This document shows positions 19,585 through 31,947 of a stretch of 64,000 nt of DNA, one piece after another. Numbering within the stretch: position 1 is the first letter of the stretch; each line of letters begins with the position of its first letter. The notes under the pieces were generated by a model that saw only the letters and a list, made by a program, of their open reading frames with translations, was not told where the DNA came from and searched no databases. The position numbers were made by a program, and so were the translations under genes. Source of the DNA: Pseudomonas frederiksbergensis (GTDB lineage Bacteria > Pseudomonadota > Gammaproteobacteria > Pseudomonadales > Pseudomonadaceae); assembly GCF_001952935.1 (NCBI RefSeq), contig NZ_CP018319.1, positions 3,616,001-3,680,000 of the forward strand. The letters are read 5' to 3'.

Positions 19585-21384
19585 GTGAGTGATTTGAGTC
19601 ATATCCGCAATTTCTCCATCATCGCCCACATTGACCATGGCAAGTCGACGCTGGCCGATCGCTTCATCCAGATGTGTGGCGGCCTTGCCGAGCGCGAAAT
19701 GGAAGCCCAGGTTCTGGACTCCATGGACCTGGAACGTGAACGCGGGATCACCATCAAGGCCCACAGCGTCACCCTGTATTACACCGCTCGCGATGGCATC
19801 AAGTACCAGTTGAACTTCATTGACACCCCGGGCCACGTCGACTTCACCTATGAAGTCAGCCGGTCGCTGGCGGCCTGTGAAGGCGCGTTGCTGGTGGTCG
19901 ATGCCGGTCAGGGCGTTGAAGCGCAGTCGGTAGCCAACTGCTACACCGCGATCGAGCAGGGCCTGGAAGTGATGCCGGTCCTGAACAAGATCGACCTGCC
20001 TCAGGCCGATCCGGACCGCGTGAAAGAAGAAATCGAAAAAATCATCGGTATCGATGCCACCGACGCAGTCGAGTGCAGTGCCAAGACCGGACTGGGCGTC
20101 GACGAAGTGCTGGAGCGCCTGGTCAAGACCATTCCTGCGCCGACCGGCAACTATGAAGATCCGCTGCAAGCGTTGATCATCGACTCCTGGTTCGACAACT
20201 ACCTGGGTGTTGTCTCCCTGGTTCGCGTGCGCCACGGTCGTGTGAAGAAGGGCGACAAGATCCTGGTCAAGTCCACCGGCAAGATCCACCTCGTGGACAG
20301 CGTCGGTGTCTTTAACCCGAAACACACCGCTACCGTTGACCTGAAGGCCGGCGAAGTGGGCTTCATCATCGCCGGCATCAAGGACATTCACGGGGCACCG
20401 GTCGGTGACACCCTGACCTTGAGCTCCACGCCGGACGTCGACGTGCTGCCAGGCTTCAAGCGCATTCAGCCGCAGGTTTACGCCGGCCTGTTCCCGGTCA
20501 GCTCCGACGACTTCGAAGATTTCCGTGAGGCCCTGCAAAAGCTCACGCTCAACGACTCGTCCCTGCAATACACCCCGGAAAGCTCCGACGCGCTGGGCTT
20601 CGGCTTCCGTTGCGGGTTCCTCGGCATGCTGCACATGGAAATCATCCAGGAGCGCCTGGAGCGCGAGTATGACCTGGACCTGATCACCACGGCGCCGACG
20701 GTAATTTTCGAGCTGCTGCTGAAAACCGGTGAAACGATTTACGTCGACAACCCGTCGAAGCTGCCAGACCTGTCCTCGATCGAAGACATGCGCGAGCCGA
20801 TCGTGCGGGCCAATATTCTTGTGCCGCAAGAGCACCTGGGCAACGTCATTACCCTGTGCATCGAGAAGCGTGGCGTCCAGCACGACATGCTGTTCCTCGG
20901 TACCCAGGTTCAAGTGACCTACGATTTGCCGATGAACGAAGTGGTCCTGGACTTCTTCGACCGTCTGAAATCCACCAGCCGTGGCTATGCTTCGCTGGAT
21001 TACCATTTCGATCGTTATCAATCGGCTAATCTGGTGAAACTGGATGTGCTGATCAACGGTGACAAGGTCGACGCCCTGGCGCTGATCGTGCACAAGGATA
21101 ACGCGCATTACAAAGGTCGCCAGCTGACCGAGAAGATGAAAGAACTGATTCCACGCCAGATGTTCGACGTCGCGATCCAGGCCGCCATTGGCGGGCAGAT
21201 CATTGCGCGGACCTCCGTCAAGGCACTCAGAAAGAACGTATTGGCCAAATGCTACGGCGGTGACGTTAGCCGTAAGAAAAAACTGCTGGAAAAGCAAAAG
21301 GCCGGTAAGAAACGCATGAAGCAAGTCGGTAACGTGGAAATTCCACAAGAAGCCTTCCTTGCAGTGCTCAGGTTGGATAGTTAG
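19585..21384 (+). CDS. lepA: Elongation factor 4 (LepA)
   Basis: Ribosome-dependent GTPase of 599 residues, the standard size. The G1 motif [10 protein letters not shown]3 DTPGHVDF and G4 NKIDLPQA are visible, followed by EF-G-like domains II, III and V and the LepA-specific C-terminal domain ([19 protein letters not shown]). The family can back-translocate tRNAs and affects initiation and ribosome biogenesis. The start codon is GTG 19585. lepB follows after five bases. In P. aeruginosa lepA follows algU-mucABCD, but here it follows lptG. Confidence 0.96.
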   Translation: MSDLSHIRNFSIIAHIDHGKSTLADRFIQMCGGLAEREMEAQVLDSMDLERERGITIKAHSVTLYYTARDGIKYQLNFIDTPGHVDFTYEVSRSLAACEGALLVVDAGQGVEAQSVANCYTAIEQGLEVMPVLNKIDLPQADPDRVKEEIEKIIGIDATDAVECSAKTGLGVDEVLERLVKTIPAPTGNYEDPLQALIIDSWFDNYLGVVSLVRVRHGRVKKGDKILVKSTGKIHLVDSVGVFNPKHTATVDLKAGEVGFIIAGIKDIHGAPVGDTLTLSSTPDVDVLPGFKRIQPQVYAGLFPVSSDDFEDFREALQKLTLNDSSLQYTPESSDALGFGFRCGFLGMLHMEIIQERLEREYDLDLITTAPTVIFELLLKTGETIYVDNPSKLPDLSSIEDMREPIVRANILVPQEHLGNVITLCIEKRGVQHDMLFLGTQVQVTYDLPMNEVVLDFFDRLKSTSRGYASLDYHFDRYQSANLVKLDVLINGDKVDALALIVHKDNAHYKGRQLTEKMKELIPRQMFDVAIQAAIGGQIIARTSVKALRKNVLAKCYGGDVSRKKKLLEKQKAGKKRMKQVGNVEIPQEAFLAVLRLDS

Positions 21385-21389
21385 GTCCT

Positions 21390-22244
21390 ATGTCACTAAA
21401 TTTCCCGCTGTTGCTGGTCATCGCCGTGTTCGTCTGCGGCCTGTTGGCGTTGCTCGATCTGCTGTTCCTGGCGCCACGGCGCCGGGCTGCCATTAACTCT
21501 TACCAGGGTAGCGTCAGCCAGGCTGACATGGTGGTGGTCGAGAAACTGAACAAAGAGCCGCTGCTGGTCGAATACGGCAAGTCGTTCTTCCCGGTGTTGT
21601 TCATCGTGCTGGTGCTGCGTTCGTTCCTGGTGGAACCGTTCCAGATTCCTTCCGGTTCGATGAAACCGACCCTGGACGTCGGCGACTTCATTCTGGTGAA
21701 CAAGTTTTCTTACGGGATCCGCTTGCCGGTGATCGACAAGAAAGTCATCGAAGTCGGTGATCCACAGCGCGGCGATGTGATGGTGTTCCGCTACCCGAGC
21801 GATCCGAACGTCAACTACATTAAACGTGTGGTGGGCCTGCCGGGTGACCAGATTCGTTACACCGCCGACAAGCGTCTGTTCGTCAACGGTGAGTCGATTG
21901 CCGAACAACTGGTCGGCTCCGAGCCGGGCACGTTGGGCAGCGCCGAGCTCTACAAGGAAAAACTCGGCGTCGCCGAGCACCAGATCCGCAAGGAAATGAG
22001 CCGCTATCGTGCATCGCCGGACCGTACATGGACCGTGCCTGCCGGGCACTACTTCATGATGGGCGACAACCGCGACAACTCGAACGACAGTCGCTACTGG
22101 GATGACCCGAGCATTCCCAAGGATCTGCTGGGCATGGTTCCCGACAAGAATATCGTCGGCAAGGCCTTCGCAGTCTGGATGAGCTGGCCAGAACCTAAAC
22201 TCAGTCACCTGCCGAATTTCTCGCGGGTTGGCCTGATCAAGTAA
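21390..22244 (+). CDS. lepB: Signal peptidase I
   Basis: Membrane serine protease that removes signal peptides on the periplasmic side; 284 residues. An N-terminal transmembrane segment (about 3-28), a second one near 66-80, and the catalytic dyad are visible: Ser90 in IPSGSMKPTL and Lys145 in VNYIKRVVGLPGDQ. The conserved box GDNRDNSNDSRYWD is complete. It sits five bases after lepA and belongs to the same transcript. An inverted repeat (22252-22274, nine-base stem) follows the stop. Confidence 0.95.
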   Translation: MSLNFPLLLVIAVFVCGLLALLDLLFLAPRRRAAINSYQGSVSQADMVVVEKLNKEPLLVEYGKSFFPVLFIVLVLRSFLVEPFQIPSGSMKPTLDVGDFILVNKFSYGIRLPVIDKKVIEVGDPQRGDVMVFRYPSDPNVNYIKRVVGLPGDQIRYTADKRLFVNGESIAEQLVGSEPGTLGSAELYKEKLGVAEHQIRKEMSRYRASPDRTWTVPAGHYFMMGDNRDNSNDSRYWDDPSIPKDLLGMVPDKNIVGKAFAVWMSWPEPKLSHLPNFSRVGLIK

Positions 22245-22251
22245 TCACACA

Positions 22252-22274
22252 CGGCGCTGTTGAACACAGCGCCG
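22252..22274. other. Hairpin after lepB
   Basis: CGGCGCTGT/ACAGCGCCG, a perfect nine-base stem with a TGAAC loop, seven bases after the lepB stop. No T-tract follows, so it is more likely a stability or processing element than a terminator. Confidence 0.55.
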
Positions 22275-22342
22275 AATGCATTTCTGGAACCGGCACAATC
22301 GGCGCCAGAAGCATGAAAACAATGATATTCAGGACGTAATTT

Positions 22343-22432
22343 TTGAACACAGCGTTAATTGTCCCAAGCCTGCGCAGACTCTCGGCGATGGCGGTGGAAT
22401 CCAGCCACGAACTCAGCGTGGGTAAACCGTGA
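22343..22432 (+). other. Small 29-codon open frame between lepB and rnc, possible gene remnant
   Basis: A TTG-started frame of 29 codons ends in TGA overlapping the rnc GTG (GTGA), the position where the DUF4845 gene normally stands in Pseudomonas. Its last residues, HELSVGKP, vaguely recall the end of DUF4845 proteins as I remember them, but the likeness is weak. It has no convincing ribosome site. It may be a decayed 3' end that still couples translation to rnc, or just chance. Confidence 0.3.
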
Positions 22433-23118
22433 GCGTCTCCTTAAGCCGTCTCGAGCGTCAGCTCGGTTACACCTTCAAGGATCAGGAACTGATGGTCCTG
22501 GCCCTGACTCACCGCAGCTTTGCCGGGCGTAACAACGAACGCCTGGAATTCCTCGGTGATGCCATCCTTAACTTTGTCGCTGGCGAGGCGCTGTTCGATC
22601 GCTTCCCGCTGGCCCGCGAAGGTCAGTTGTCGCGCTTGCGCGCACGCCTGGTGAAAGGCGAGACCCTGGCCGTACTGGCTCGTGGTTTCGATCTGGGCGA
22701 ATACCTGCGCCTGGGTTCCGGTGAATTGAAAAGCGGCGGTTTCCGTCGCGAGTCGATTCTGGCCGATGCCCTTGAAGCGCTGATCGGTGCGATCTACCTG
22801 GATGCCGGCATGGACATGGCGCGCGAACGCGTGCTGGCGTGGCTGGCCGGGGAGTTCGAAGGCTTGACGCTGGTCGACACCAACAAAGATCCGAAAACCC
22901 GCCTGCAAGAATTCTTGCAGTCCCGTGGTTGCGAACTGCCGCGTTACGAAGTGGTGGATATCCAGGGTGAGCCGCATTGCCGGACGTTCTTCGTCGAATG
23001 TGAAATCACCTTACTGAATGAAAAAAGCCGAGGTCAGGGTGTGAGCCGTCGTATTGCCGAACAGGTAGCGGCCGCTGCAGCACTGATTGCCCTGGGCGTG
23101 GAGAATGGCCATGACTGA
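22429..23118 (+). CDS. rnc: Ribonuclease III
   Basis: Double-strand-specific endoribonuclease that processes rRNA precursors; 229 residues. The signature [15 protein letters not shown] carries the acidic catalytic residues, the second acidic site is in [16 protein letters not shown], and the dsRNA-binding domain is C-terminal ([14 protein letters not shown] ... [12 protein letters not shown]). The start is GTG 22429. Its stop overlaps the start of era by eight bases, the conserved rnc-era arrangement. Confidence 0.96.
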   Translation: MSVSLSRLERQLGYTFKDQELMVLALTHRSFAGRNNERLEFLGDAILNFVAGEALFDRFPLAREGQLSRLRARLVKGETLAVLARGFDLGEYLRLGSGELKSGGFRRESILADALEALIGAIYLDAGMDMARERVLAWLAGEFEGLTLVDTNKDPKTRLQEFLQSRGCELPRYEVVDIQGEPHCRTFFVECEITLLNEKSRGQGVSRRIAEQVAAAAALIALGVENGHD

Positions 23119-24013
23119 TTCAACTGCAACTCGCTGTGGCTATGTCGCCATCGTTGGCCGTCCCAACGTGGGCAAGTCCACGCTGCTGAACCACATCCTC
23201 GGTCAGAAGCTGGCGATCACCTCGCGCAAGCCTCAGACCACTCGCCACAACATGCTCGGCATCAAGACCGAAGGCGCCGTGCAGGCGATCTACGTCGACA
23301 CCCCCGGCATGCACAAAGGTGGCGAGAAAGCCCTGAACCGCTACATGAACAAGACCGCTTCGGCGGCGTTGAAAGACGTCGACGTGGTGATCTTCGTGGT
23401 TGACCGCACCAAGTGGACCGACGAAGACCAGATGGTCCTCGAGCGCGTCCAATACGTGACCGGCCCGCTGATCGTGGCGCTGAACAAGACTGACCGCATT
23501 GAAGACAAAGCCGAGCTGATGCCGCACCTGACCTGGTTGCAGGAACAGTTGCCGAACGCGCAGATCATGCCGATCTCGGCCCAGCACGGGCATAACCTCG
23601 AAACGCTGGAGCGCGTGATTGCCGGTTACCTGCCGGAAAACGATCACTTCTTCCCGGAAGACCAGATCACCGACCGCAGCAGCCGCTTCCTCGCCGCTGA
23701 ACTGGTACGCGAGAAAATCATGCGCCAGATGGGCGCCGAACTGCCGTACCAGATCACCGTCGAAATCGAAGAGTTCAAGCAGCAGGGCAAAACCCTGCAC
23801 ATCCATGCCTTGATTCTCGTCGAGCGCGACGGCCAGAAAAAAATCATCATTGGCGACAAGGGCGAACGGATCAAACGCATCGGCACCGAGGCACGCAAGG
23901 ACATGGAGTTGCTGTTCGACTCCAAGATCATGCTCAACCTCTGGGTCAAGGTGAAAGGCGGCTGGTCCGACGATGAGCGCGCCTTGCGTTCGCTGGGTTA
24001 CGGCGACCTGTAA
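23111..24013 (+). CDS. era: GTPase Era
   Basis: Ras-like GTPase plus KH domain that binds the 3' end of 16S rRNA during 30S assembly; 300 residues. G1 GRPNVGKST, the switch region with [12 protein letters not shown]3 DTPGMHKG and G4 NKTDRIED are present. The KH domain lies at about 210-290 ([20 protein letters not shown]). ATG 23111 lies inside the end of rnc, so the two are translationally coupled. A REP element follows before recO. Confidence 0.96.
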   Translation: MTDSTATRCGYVAIVGRPNVGKSTLLNHILGQKLAITSRKPQTTRHNMLGIKTEGAVQAIYVDTPGMHKGGEKALNRYMNKTASAALKDVDVVIFVVDRTKWTDEDQMVLERVQYVTGPLIVALNKTDRIEDKAELMPHLTWLQEQLPNAQIMPISAQHGHNLETLERVIAGYLPENDHFFPEDQITDRSSRFLAAELVREKIMRQMGAELPYQITVEIEEFKQQGKTLHIHALILVERDGQKKIIIGDKGERIKRIGTEARKDMELLFDSKIMLNLWVKVKGGWSDDERALRSLGYGDL

Positions 24014-24041
24014 CACCGGTTCCTGAGACACCGAAGTACCC

Positions 24042-24131
24042 TGTGGGAGCGGGCTTGCTCGCGAAGAGGATGTAACATTCAGCATTGATGTTGACTGTTA
24101 CACCGCTTTCGCGAGCAAGCCCGCTCCCACA
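24042..24131. repeat. REP-type inverted repeat, class B
   Basis: TGTGGGAGCGGGCTTGCTCG and its exact inverse at the other end, about 50 bases apart, between era and recO. Because both genes are on the plus strand, the element is transcribed if they form one operon. Confidence 0.87.
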
Positions 24132-24185
24132 TTGGTTTTGGGTGGTTTATAAATCTGTGCTGACTCATTGAGAACGCTGACTTCC

Positions 24186-24875
24186 ATGTCCCCAACCCAA
24201 CCCATCGGCCAACCCGCCTTCGTGCTCCACTCCCGCGCTTACCGCGAGAACAGCGCATTGGTGGATTTCCTCACGCCGCAAGGCCGGCTGCGGGCGGTGT
24301 TGCGCAGTGCGCGGGGCAAGGCCGGGACGTTGGCGCGGCCGTTCGTGCCGCTGGAAGTCGAGTTCCGTGGTCGTGGTGAACTGAAGAACGTCGGTCGCAT
24401 GGAAAGCGCTGGCGTCTCTACCTGGCTCAACGGTGAGGCGCTGTTCAGCGGTCTCTACCTCAATGAGCTGTTGATTCGGCTGTTGCCGTCCGAAGACCCG
24501 CATCCCGCTGTGTTTGACCATTACGCCGCGACCCTGCTTGCGCTGGCCGAAGGTCGTCCGCTGGAGCCGTTATTGCGTTCCTTCGAATGGCGGCTGCTGG
24601 ATGACTTGGGTTACGGCTTCGCCCTGACCACCGACATCCATGGCGAGCCTATCGCGCCGGACGGTCTCTACCGCCTGCAAGTGGATGCGGGGCTCGAACG
24701 GGTCTACCTGCTGCAACCCGGTCTGTTCAATGGCACCGAGCTGTTGGCCATGGCTGATGCAGATTGGTCTGCCCCCGGCGCGCTATCGGCAGCCAAGCGA
24801 TTGATGCGTCAGGCTCTGGCGGTTCATCTGGGCGGTCGTCCCTTGGTGAGTCGCGAGTTGTTTCGCAAGCCCTGA
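24186..24875 (+). CDS. recO: DNA repair protein RecO
   Basis: RecFOR mediator that loads RecA on SSB-coated DNA and anneals strands; 229 residues. The N-terminal OB-fold opens [20 protein letters not shown], with [16 protein letters not shown] after it. The helical domain contains [16 protein letters not shown] and [13 protein letters not shown], family hallmarks. No CxxC zinc pairs are seen, as in other gamma-proteobacterial RecO. ATG 24186 gives the normal N-terminus. It sits in the rnc-era-recO-pdxJ series. Confidence 0.92.
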   Translation: MSPTQPIGQPAFVLHSRAYRENSALVDFLTPQGRLRAVLRSARGKAGTLARPFVPLEVEFRGRGELKNVGRMESAGVSTWLNGEALFSGLYLNELLIRLLPSEDPHPAVFDHYAATLLALAEGRPLEPLLRSFEWRLLDDLGYGFALTTDIHGEPIAPDGLYRLQVDAGLERVYLLQPGLFNGTELLAMADADWSAPGALSAAKRLMRQALAVHLGGRPLVSRELFRKP

Positions 24876-24924
24876 TCACCCCGTATGCTGTGCACCGAAC
24901 TTTCCCTTCTTCAGGAGCGCTTCC

Positions 24925-25668
24925 GTGACCACCAGCAATCGCATTCTTCTTGGCGTGAACATCGACCACGTTGCCACTCTGCGTCAGGCCCGGGGCACGC
25001 GCTATCCAGATCCGGTCAAGGCTGCGCTGGACGCGGAAGAGGCGGGCGCTGACGGCATCACCGTGCACCTGCGCGAGGACCGTCGGCACATTCAAGAGCG
25101 CGACGTGTTGCTGCTCAAGGATGTGCTGCAAACCCGCATGAACTTCGAAATGGGCGTCACCGAAGAGATGATGGCGTTCGCCGAGCGCATTCGTCCGGCG
25201 CACATTTGCCTGGTGCCGGAAACCCGTCAGGAGCTGACGACCGAAGGTGGTCTGGACGTGGCGGGGCAGGAGGCGCGGATCAAGGCGGCGGTGGATCGTC
25301 TGTCAAAGATCGGCTGTGAAGTGTCACTGTTCATCGACGCTGACGAGCGGCAGATCGAAGCGTCCCGTCGTGTGGGTGCGCCGGCTATTGAGCTGCATAC
25401 CGGTCGTTACGCCGATGCCGAGACGCCGACCGAGGTGGCTGAAGAGCTCAAGCGTGTGGCGGATGGCGTAGCGTTTGGCCTGGCCCAAGGGTTGATCGTC
25501 AATGCGGGTCACGGTCTGCACTACCACAACGTTGAAGCTGTAGCGGCGATCAAAGGCATCAACGAACTGAACATCGGCCATGCGCTGGTGGCTCATGCGT
25601 TGTTCGTCGGGTTCAAGTCGGCGGTGTCTGAAATGAAAGCACTGATCCTGGCTGCTGCAAAAGCCTAA
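24925..25668 (+). CDS. pdxJ: Pyridoxine 5'-phosphate synthase
   Basis: TIM-barrel enzyme, 247 residues, that condenses 1-deoxyxylulose 5-phosphate with 3-amino-2-oxopropyl phosphate, the last ring-closing step of vitamin B6 synthesis. It opens with the signature [42 protein letters not shown] and [12 protein letters not shown] are active-site loops. GTG 24925 is preceded by CAGGAGCG. Order and spacing after recO match other pseudomonads; a REP element follows. Confidence 0.95.
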   Translation: MTTSNRILLGVNIDHVATLRQARGTRYPDPVKAALDAEEAGADGITVHLREDRRHIQERDVLLLKDVLQTRMNFEMGVTEEMMAFAERIRPAHICLVPETRQELTTEGGLDVAGQEARIKAAVDRLSKIGCEVSLFIDADERQIEASRRVGAPAIELHTGRYADAETPTEVAEELKRVADGVAFGLAQGLIVNAGHGLHYHNVEAVAAIKGINELNIGHALVAHALFVGFKSAVSEMKALILAAAKA

Positions 25669-25685
25669 GGCCAACCACAAAACAC

Positions 25686-25775
25686 TGTGGGAGCGGGCTT
25701 GCTCGCGAAAGCTGTTCAACATTCGACATCTTAGTCGACTGTCATACCGCTTTCGCGAGCAAGCCCGCTCCCACA
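25686..25775. repeat. REP-type inverted repeat, class B
   Basis: TGTGGGAGCGGGCTTGCTCG and its inverse, about 50 bases apart, in the gap between pdxJ and the convergent mltF. Confidence 0.87.
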
Positions 25776-25794
25776 TTTTGATTGGGGTCAGGCT

Positions 25795-27333
<1,539 letters not shown>

Positions 27334-27529
27334 TCATGAGCCCGCAGGAATGGGCCCGGACAGCATTTTGTGACAAAAAAAATAACGCTCGGCATGCGCC
27401 TGTTTTATGTCCGAACCCCCGGCCCGACGCCCGGGTGCAGCCGCCCGTACCGTTTCGGGTGATGTCGCCGCCTGTTTAGGCTAGAATGCACGGCCTCAAA
27501 GCACACCCCTTCCCGAGGCTGTCCCGAAG

Positions 27530-30500
27530 ATGTTGATCCTGCGCGGCGCTCCTGCCCTTTCTGCCTTTCGCCACAGCAAACTCCTTGAGCAACTGAGCCA
27601 GAAAGTTCCGGCTGTCAGTGGCTTGTATGCTGAATTCGCTCACTTCGCCGAAGTCACCGGCGTCCTGACCGGCGACGAACAGCAGGTGCTCGCGCGCCTT
27701 CTGAAGTACGGCCCAAGTGTTCCGGTACAAGAGCCGACCGGTCGTCTGTTCCTGGTGTTGCCGCGGTTCGGCACCATCTCGCCATGGTCAAGTAAAGCCA
27801 GCGACATCGCTCGCAACTGCGGCCTGACGAAAATCCAGCGCCTGGAGCGCGGCATCGCGTTCTACGTCGCCGGCCAGTTCAGCGACGCTGAAGCGCAGCT
27901 TATTGCCGATGGTCTGCACGACCGCATGACCCAGATCGTCCTCGGCAACCTTGAACAAGCCGCCGGCCTGTTCAGCCACGCCGAACCGAAACCGCTGACT
28001 GCCATCGACGTACTGGGTGGCGGCCGCGCCGCGCTGGAAAAAGCCAACACCGAGCTGGGCCTGGCCCTGGCCGAAGACGAGATCGACTACCTGGTCAACG
28101 CTTTCGTCGGCTTGAAGCGCAACCCCCACGACATCGAACTGATGATGTTCGCCCAGGCGAACTCCGAGCACTGCCGTCACAAGATCTTCAACGCCAGTTG
28201 GGACATCGACGGCCAGAGCCAGGAAAAAAGCCTGTTCGGCATGATCAAGAACACCTACGTGATGCACAGCGAAGGCGTTCTGTCGGCTTATAAGGACAAC
28301 GCTTCGGTGATTGTCGGCAACGTCGCCGGCCGTTTCTTCCCGGACCCTGAAACCCGCCAGTACGGCGCGGTGCAGGAACCGGTGCACATCCTGATGAAAG
28401 TCGAAACGCACAACCACCCGACCGCGATTGCCCCGTTCCCGGGCGCGTCCACCGGTTCCGGTGGCGAGATTCGCGACGAAGGCGCTACCGGTCGCGGCGC
28501 CAAGCCAAAGGCTGGCCTGACCGGTTTCACCGTATCGAACTTGCAGATCCCGGGCTTCGAACAGCCGTGGGAAGTACCGTACGGCAAGCCTGAGCGCATC
28601 GTGACCGCGCTGGACATCATGATCGAAGGCCCACTGGGTGGCGCCGCGTTCAACAACGAATTCGGTCGTCCGGCCCTGACCGGTTATTTCCGTACCTTCG
28701 AACAGTCGATCACCACCCCGCGTGGCGACGAGGTTCGCGGTTACCACAAGCCGATCATGCTGGCCGGCGGTATGGGTAACATCCGTGCCGAACACGTGCA
28801 GAAAGGCGAGATCACCGTTGGCTCCAAGCTGATCGTCCTCGGCGGCCCGGCGATGCTGATTGGCCTAGGCGGCGGCGCGGCTTCCTCCATGGCCACCGGC
28901 ACCAGCTCGGCAGACCTGGACTTCGCATCCGTACAGCGCGAAAACCCGGAAATGGAACGTCGTTGCCAGGAAGTCATCGACCGTTGCTGGCAGTTGGGTG
29001 AACACAACCCGATCAGCTTCATCCACGACGTCGGCGCGGGCGGTCTGTCCAACGCCTTCCCGGAACTGGTCAACGATGGCAACCGTGGCGGTCGCTTCGA
29101 ATTGCGCAACATTCCAAACGACGAGCCGGGCATGGCCCCGCACGAAATCTGGAGTAACGAATCCCAGGAACGCTACGTTCTGGCGGTCGGCCCGGCTGAC
29201 TTCGAACGCTTCCAGGCGATCTGCGAACGCGAGCGTTGCCCGTTTGCCGTGGTCGGCGAAGCCACTGCCGAACCGCAACTGACGGTCACCGACAGCCACT
29301 TCGGCAACAGCCCGGTGGACATGCCGCTGGAAGTGCTGCTGGGCAAAGCCCCGCGCATGCACCGTTCGGCCGTTCGCGAAAACGAGCTGGGCGACGATTT
29401 CGATCCGTCGACGCTGGAGATCGCAGACTGCGTCGAGCGCGTTCTGCATCACCCGGCCGTGGCGAGCAAAAGCTTCCTGATCACCATCGGCGACCGCACC
29501 ATCACCGGCCTCGTGGCCCGTGATCAGATGGTCGGCCCGTGGCAGGTTCCGGTGGCCGACGTTGCCGTCACCGCCACCAGCTTCGACGTCTACACGGGTG
29601 AAGCCATGGCCATGGGCGAGCGCACTCCGCTGGCACTGCTGGACGCTCCGGCGTCGGGCCGCATGGCCATCGGCGAAACCCTGACCAACATCGCGGCTTC
29701 GCGCATCAACAAGATCTCCGACATCAAACTGTCGGCCAACTGGATGTCCGCTGCCGGTCACCCAGGCGAAGACGCGCGTCTGTACGACACCGTGAAAGCA
29801 GTCGGCATGGAACTGTGCCCGGACCTGGGCATTACCATTCCGGTGGGCAAGGACTCCATGTCCATGGCCACGCGCTGGAACGACGAAGGCGTCGACAAGA
29901 CCGTGACCTCGCCGATGTCCCTGATCGTGACCGGTTTTGCGCCTGTGGCTGACATCCGTCAGACCCTGACGCCGGAACTGCGCATGGACAAGGGCACCAC
30001 CGACCTGATCCTGATCGATTTGGGCCGTGGCCAGAACCGCATGGGCGCCTCGATCCTGGCCCAGGTTCACGGCAAGCTCGGTTCGCAAGCGCCGGACGTC
30101 GACGACGCCGAAGACCTCAAAGCCTTCTTCGCCGTGATCCAGGGCCTCAACGCCGACGGTCATTTGCTGGCTTACCACGACCGTTCCGACGGTGGTCTGC
30201 TGACCAGCGTCGTGGAAATGGCCTTCGCCGGTCATTGCGGCCTGAGCCTGAACCTCGATGGTCTGGCCGAGACTTCCGCCGACATCGCCGCGATCCTGTT
30301 CAACGAAGAACTGGGCGCCGTGATCCAGGTTCGCCAGGACGCCACTCCGGACATCCTTGCGCAGTTCAGCGCTGCCGGTCTGGGCGAGTGCGTGTCGGTG
30401 ATCGGTCAGCCGATGAACAACGGCGAGATCAGCATCACCTTCAACGGCGAAACCGTGTTCGAAGGTCAGCGTCGTCTGCTGCAACGTCAGTGGGCGGAGA

Positions 30501-31426
30501 CTAGCTACCAGATCCAGCGCCTGCGTGATAACGCCGATTGCGCCGAACAAGAGTTCGACGTGCTGCTGGAAGAAGACAACCCGGGTCTGAGCGTCAAGCT
30601 GAGCTACGACGTCAACCAGGACGTCGCCGCGCCTTACATCAAGAAAGGCATCCGTCCACAGGTTGCCGTGCTGCGTGAGCAGGGCGTCAACGGTCAGGTG
30701 GAAATGGCGGCCGCGTTCGACCGCGCCGGCTTCAACGCAATCGACGTGCACATGAGCGACATTCTGGCCGGCCGTGTCGACCTGAACGAGTTCAAAGGTC
30801 TGGTGGCTTGCGGCGGTTTCTCCTACGGCGACGTATTGGGCGCCGGTGAAGGCTGGGCCAAGTCCGCGCTGTTCAACAGCCGCGCTCGCGATGCGTTCCA
30901 GGGCTTCTTCGAACGTAACGACAGCTTCACCCTCGGCGTGTGCAACGGTTGCCAGATGATGTCCAACCTGCACGAGCTGATCCCGGGCAGCGAGTTCTGG
31001 CCGCACTTCGTGCGTAACCGTTCCGAGCAGTTCGAAGCCCGTGTGGCAATGGTTCAGGTCCAGGAATCGAACTCGATCTTCCTGCAAGGCATGGCCGGTT
31101 CGCGTATGCCGATCGCCATTGCTCACGGTGAAGGTCATGCCGAGTTCGCCAGCGAAGAAGCGTTGCTGGAGGCCGATCTGTCCGGTTGCGTGGCGATGCG
31201 TTTCGTCGACAACCACGGCAAGGTCACCGAAAACTACCCGGCCAACCCGAACGGCTCGCCGCGCGGGATCACCGGTTTGACCAGCCGCGACGGTCGCGTA
31301 ACGATCATGATGCCGCACCCGGAACGTGTGTTCCGCGCCGTGCAGAACTCGTGGCGTTCGGAAGACTGGAACGAAGACGCACCTTGGATGCGTATGTTCC
31401 GTAATGCGCGCGTCTGGGTGAACTAA
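27530..31426 (+). CDS. purL: Phosphoribosylformylglycinamidine synthase
   Basis: Large single-chain FGAM synthase of 1298 residues, fourth step of purine synthesis, using ATP and glutamine. N-terminal PurS-like region, two AIR-synthase-type repeats ([18 protein letters not shown] is the diagnostic block), and a C-terminal class I glutaminase with the nucleophile in [12 protein letters not shown] and the His/Glu pair near [10 protein letters not shown]. Long open frames on the opposite strand are shadows of its GC-rich codons. TAGAAT at 27482-27487 may be the -10 box. The gene is followed by a small NIF3-like gene. Confidence 0.97.
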   Translation: MLILRGAPALSAFRHSKLLEQLSQKVPAVSGLYAEFAHFAEVTGVLTGDEQQVLARLLKYGPSVPVQEPTGRLFLVLPRFGTISPWSSKASDIARNCGLTKIQRLERGIAFYVAGQFSDAEAQLIADGLHDRMTQIVLGNLEQAAGLFSHAEPKPLTAIDVLGGGRAALEKANTELGLALAEDEIDYLVNAFVGLKRNPHDIELMMFAQANSEHCRHKIFNASWDIDGQSQEKSLFGMIKNTYVMHSEGVLSAYKDNASVIVGNVAGRFFPDPETRQYGAVQEPVHILMKVETHNHPTAIAPFPGASTGSGGEIRDEGATGRGAKPKAGLTGFTVSNLQIPGFEQPWEVPYGKPERIVTALDIMIEGPLGGAAFNNEFGRPALTGYFRTFEQSITTPRGDEVRGYHKPIMLAGGMGNIRAEHVQKGEITVGSKLIVLGGPAMLIGLGGGAASSMATGTSSADLDFASVQRENPEMERRCQEVIDRCWQLGEHNPISFIHDVGAGGLSNAFPELVNDGNRGGRFELRNIPNDEPGMAPHEIWSNESQERYVLAVGPADFERFQAICERERCPFAVVGEATAEPQLTVTDSHFGNSPVDMPLEVLLGKAPRMHRSAVRENELGDDFDPSTLEIADCVERVLHHPAVASKSFLITIGDRTITGLVARDQMVGPWQVPVADVAVTATSFDVYTGEAMAMGERTPLALLDAPASGRMAIGETLTNIAASRINKISDIKLSANWMSAAGHPGEDARLYDTVKAVGMELCPDLGITIPVGKDSMSMATRWNDEGVDKTVTSPMSLIVTGFAPVADIRQTLTPELRMDKGTTDLILIDLGRGQNRMGASILAQVHGKLGSQAPDVDDAEDLKAFFAVIQGLNADGHLLAYHDRSDGGLLTSVVEMAFAGHCGLSLNLDGLAETSADIAAILFNEELGAVIQVRQDATPDILAQFSAAGLGECVSVIGQPMNNGEISITFNGETVFEGQRRLLQRQWAETSYQIQRLRDNADCAEQEFDVLLEEDNPGLSVKLSYDVNQDVAAPYIKKGIRPQVAVLREQGVNGQVEMAAAFDRAGFNAIDVHMSDILAGRVDLNEFKGLVACGGFSYGDVLGAGEGWAKSALFNSRARDAFQGFFERNDSFTLGVCNGCQMMSNLHELIPGSEFWPHFVRNRSEQFEARVAMVQVQESNSIFLQGMAGSRMPIAIAHGEGHAEFASEEALLEADLSGCVAMRFVDNHGKVTENYPANPNGSPRGITGLTSRDGRVTIMMPHPERVFRAVQNSWRSEDWNEDAPWMRMFRNARVWVN

Positions 31427-31446
31427 GAGCGGGTGAACTAAGCGCT

Positions 31447-31758
31447 GTGTACAAGCTCAGTTTTTTTGTTCCAACCAGTCACGTCGAAGACGTGAAAAGT
31501 GCCGTATTCGCCGCCGGTGGCGGACGGATCGGTGCGTACGACCATTGCGCCTGGCAAGTGCTCGGCCTCGGTCAGTTTCGCCCGCTGGATGGCAGTCAGC
31601 CGTTCATTGGGGAAGCGGGGCAGGTCGAGCAGGTTGAGGAATGGAAGGTTGAGCTTGTGGTCAGCGACGAGTTGATTCGCGCTGTGGTGTTGGCTCTGAA
31701 GCAGAGTCATCCCTATGAGACGCCGGCTTATGAGGTGTGGCGGTTAAAGGATTTTTGA
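31447..31758 (+). CDS. NIF3/YqfO-like protein
   Basis: A 103-residue protein that matches the small central domain of YqfO/NIF3 proteins: YKLSFFVPTSHVEDVKSAVF, GGGRIGAYDHCAWQVLG and the SHPYETPAYEV ending. The metal-binding NIF3 halves found in full-length proteins are absent, so this is a stand-alone insert-type domain (a PII/CutA-like fold). The start is GTG 31447, 20 bases after purL, so it is probably co-transcribed. The function is unknown. Confidence 0.8.
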   Translation: MYKLSFFVPTSHVEDVKSAVFAAGGGRIGAYDHCAWQVLGLGQFRPLDGSQPFIGEAGQVEQVEEWKVELVVSDELIRAVVLALKQSHPYETPAYEVWRLKDF

Positions 31759-31779
31759 TCTGCCTGCCGCTGAAATGAA

Positions 31780-31815
31780 AAACCCGCTGATGAAGATCAG
31801 CGGGTTTTTTTTTTT
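31780..31815 (+). terminator. Intrinsic terminator after purL and the NIF3-like gene
   Basis: AAACCCGCTGA/TCAGCGGGTTT stem of 11 bases with a six-base loop, followed by a run of eight more T. The stem is strong and perfectly paired. Confidence 0.9.
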
Positions 31816-31825
31816 GCCTGAAAAT

Positions 31826-31937
31826 GATCGTTCCCACGCTCTGCGTGGGAATGCATCCCGTGACGCTCTGCGTCACATTCTGAAGCGGAACGCGGAGCGT
31901 CCCTGGCGGCATTCCCACGCAGAGCGTGGGAACGATC
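31826..31937. repeat. REP-type inverted repeat, class C (GATCGTTCCCACGCTCTGCG)
   Basis: GATCGTTCCCACGCTCTGCG and its inverse at the other end, with an inner GTGACGCTCTGCGTCAC motif. A short version of the same element is at 39558-39588. It lies between the purL terminator and nagE. Confidence 0.82.
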
Positions 31938-31947
31938 GGGCCAGGAT

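Noticed and set aside
19522..21348. Long open frame opposite lepA
   Set aside because: Shadow of lepA; no family features and no ribosome site.
28865..31318. 817-codon open frame opposite purL
   Set aside because: Shadow of purL codon bias; high His/Gln/Asp content typical of antisense frames.
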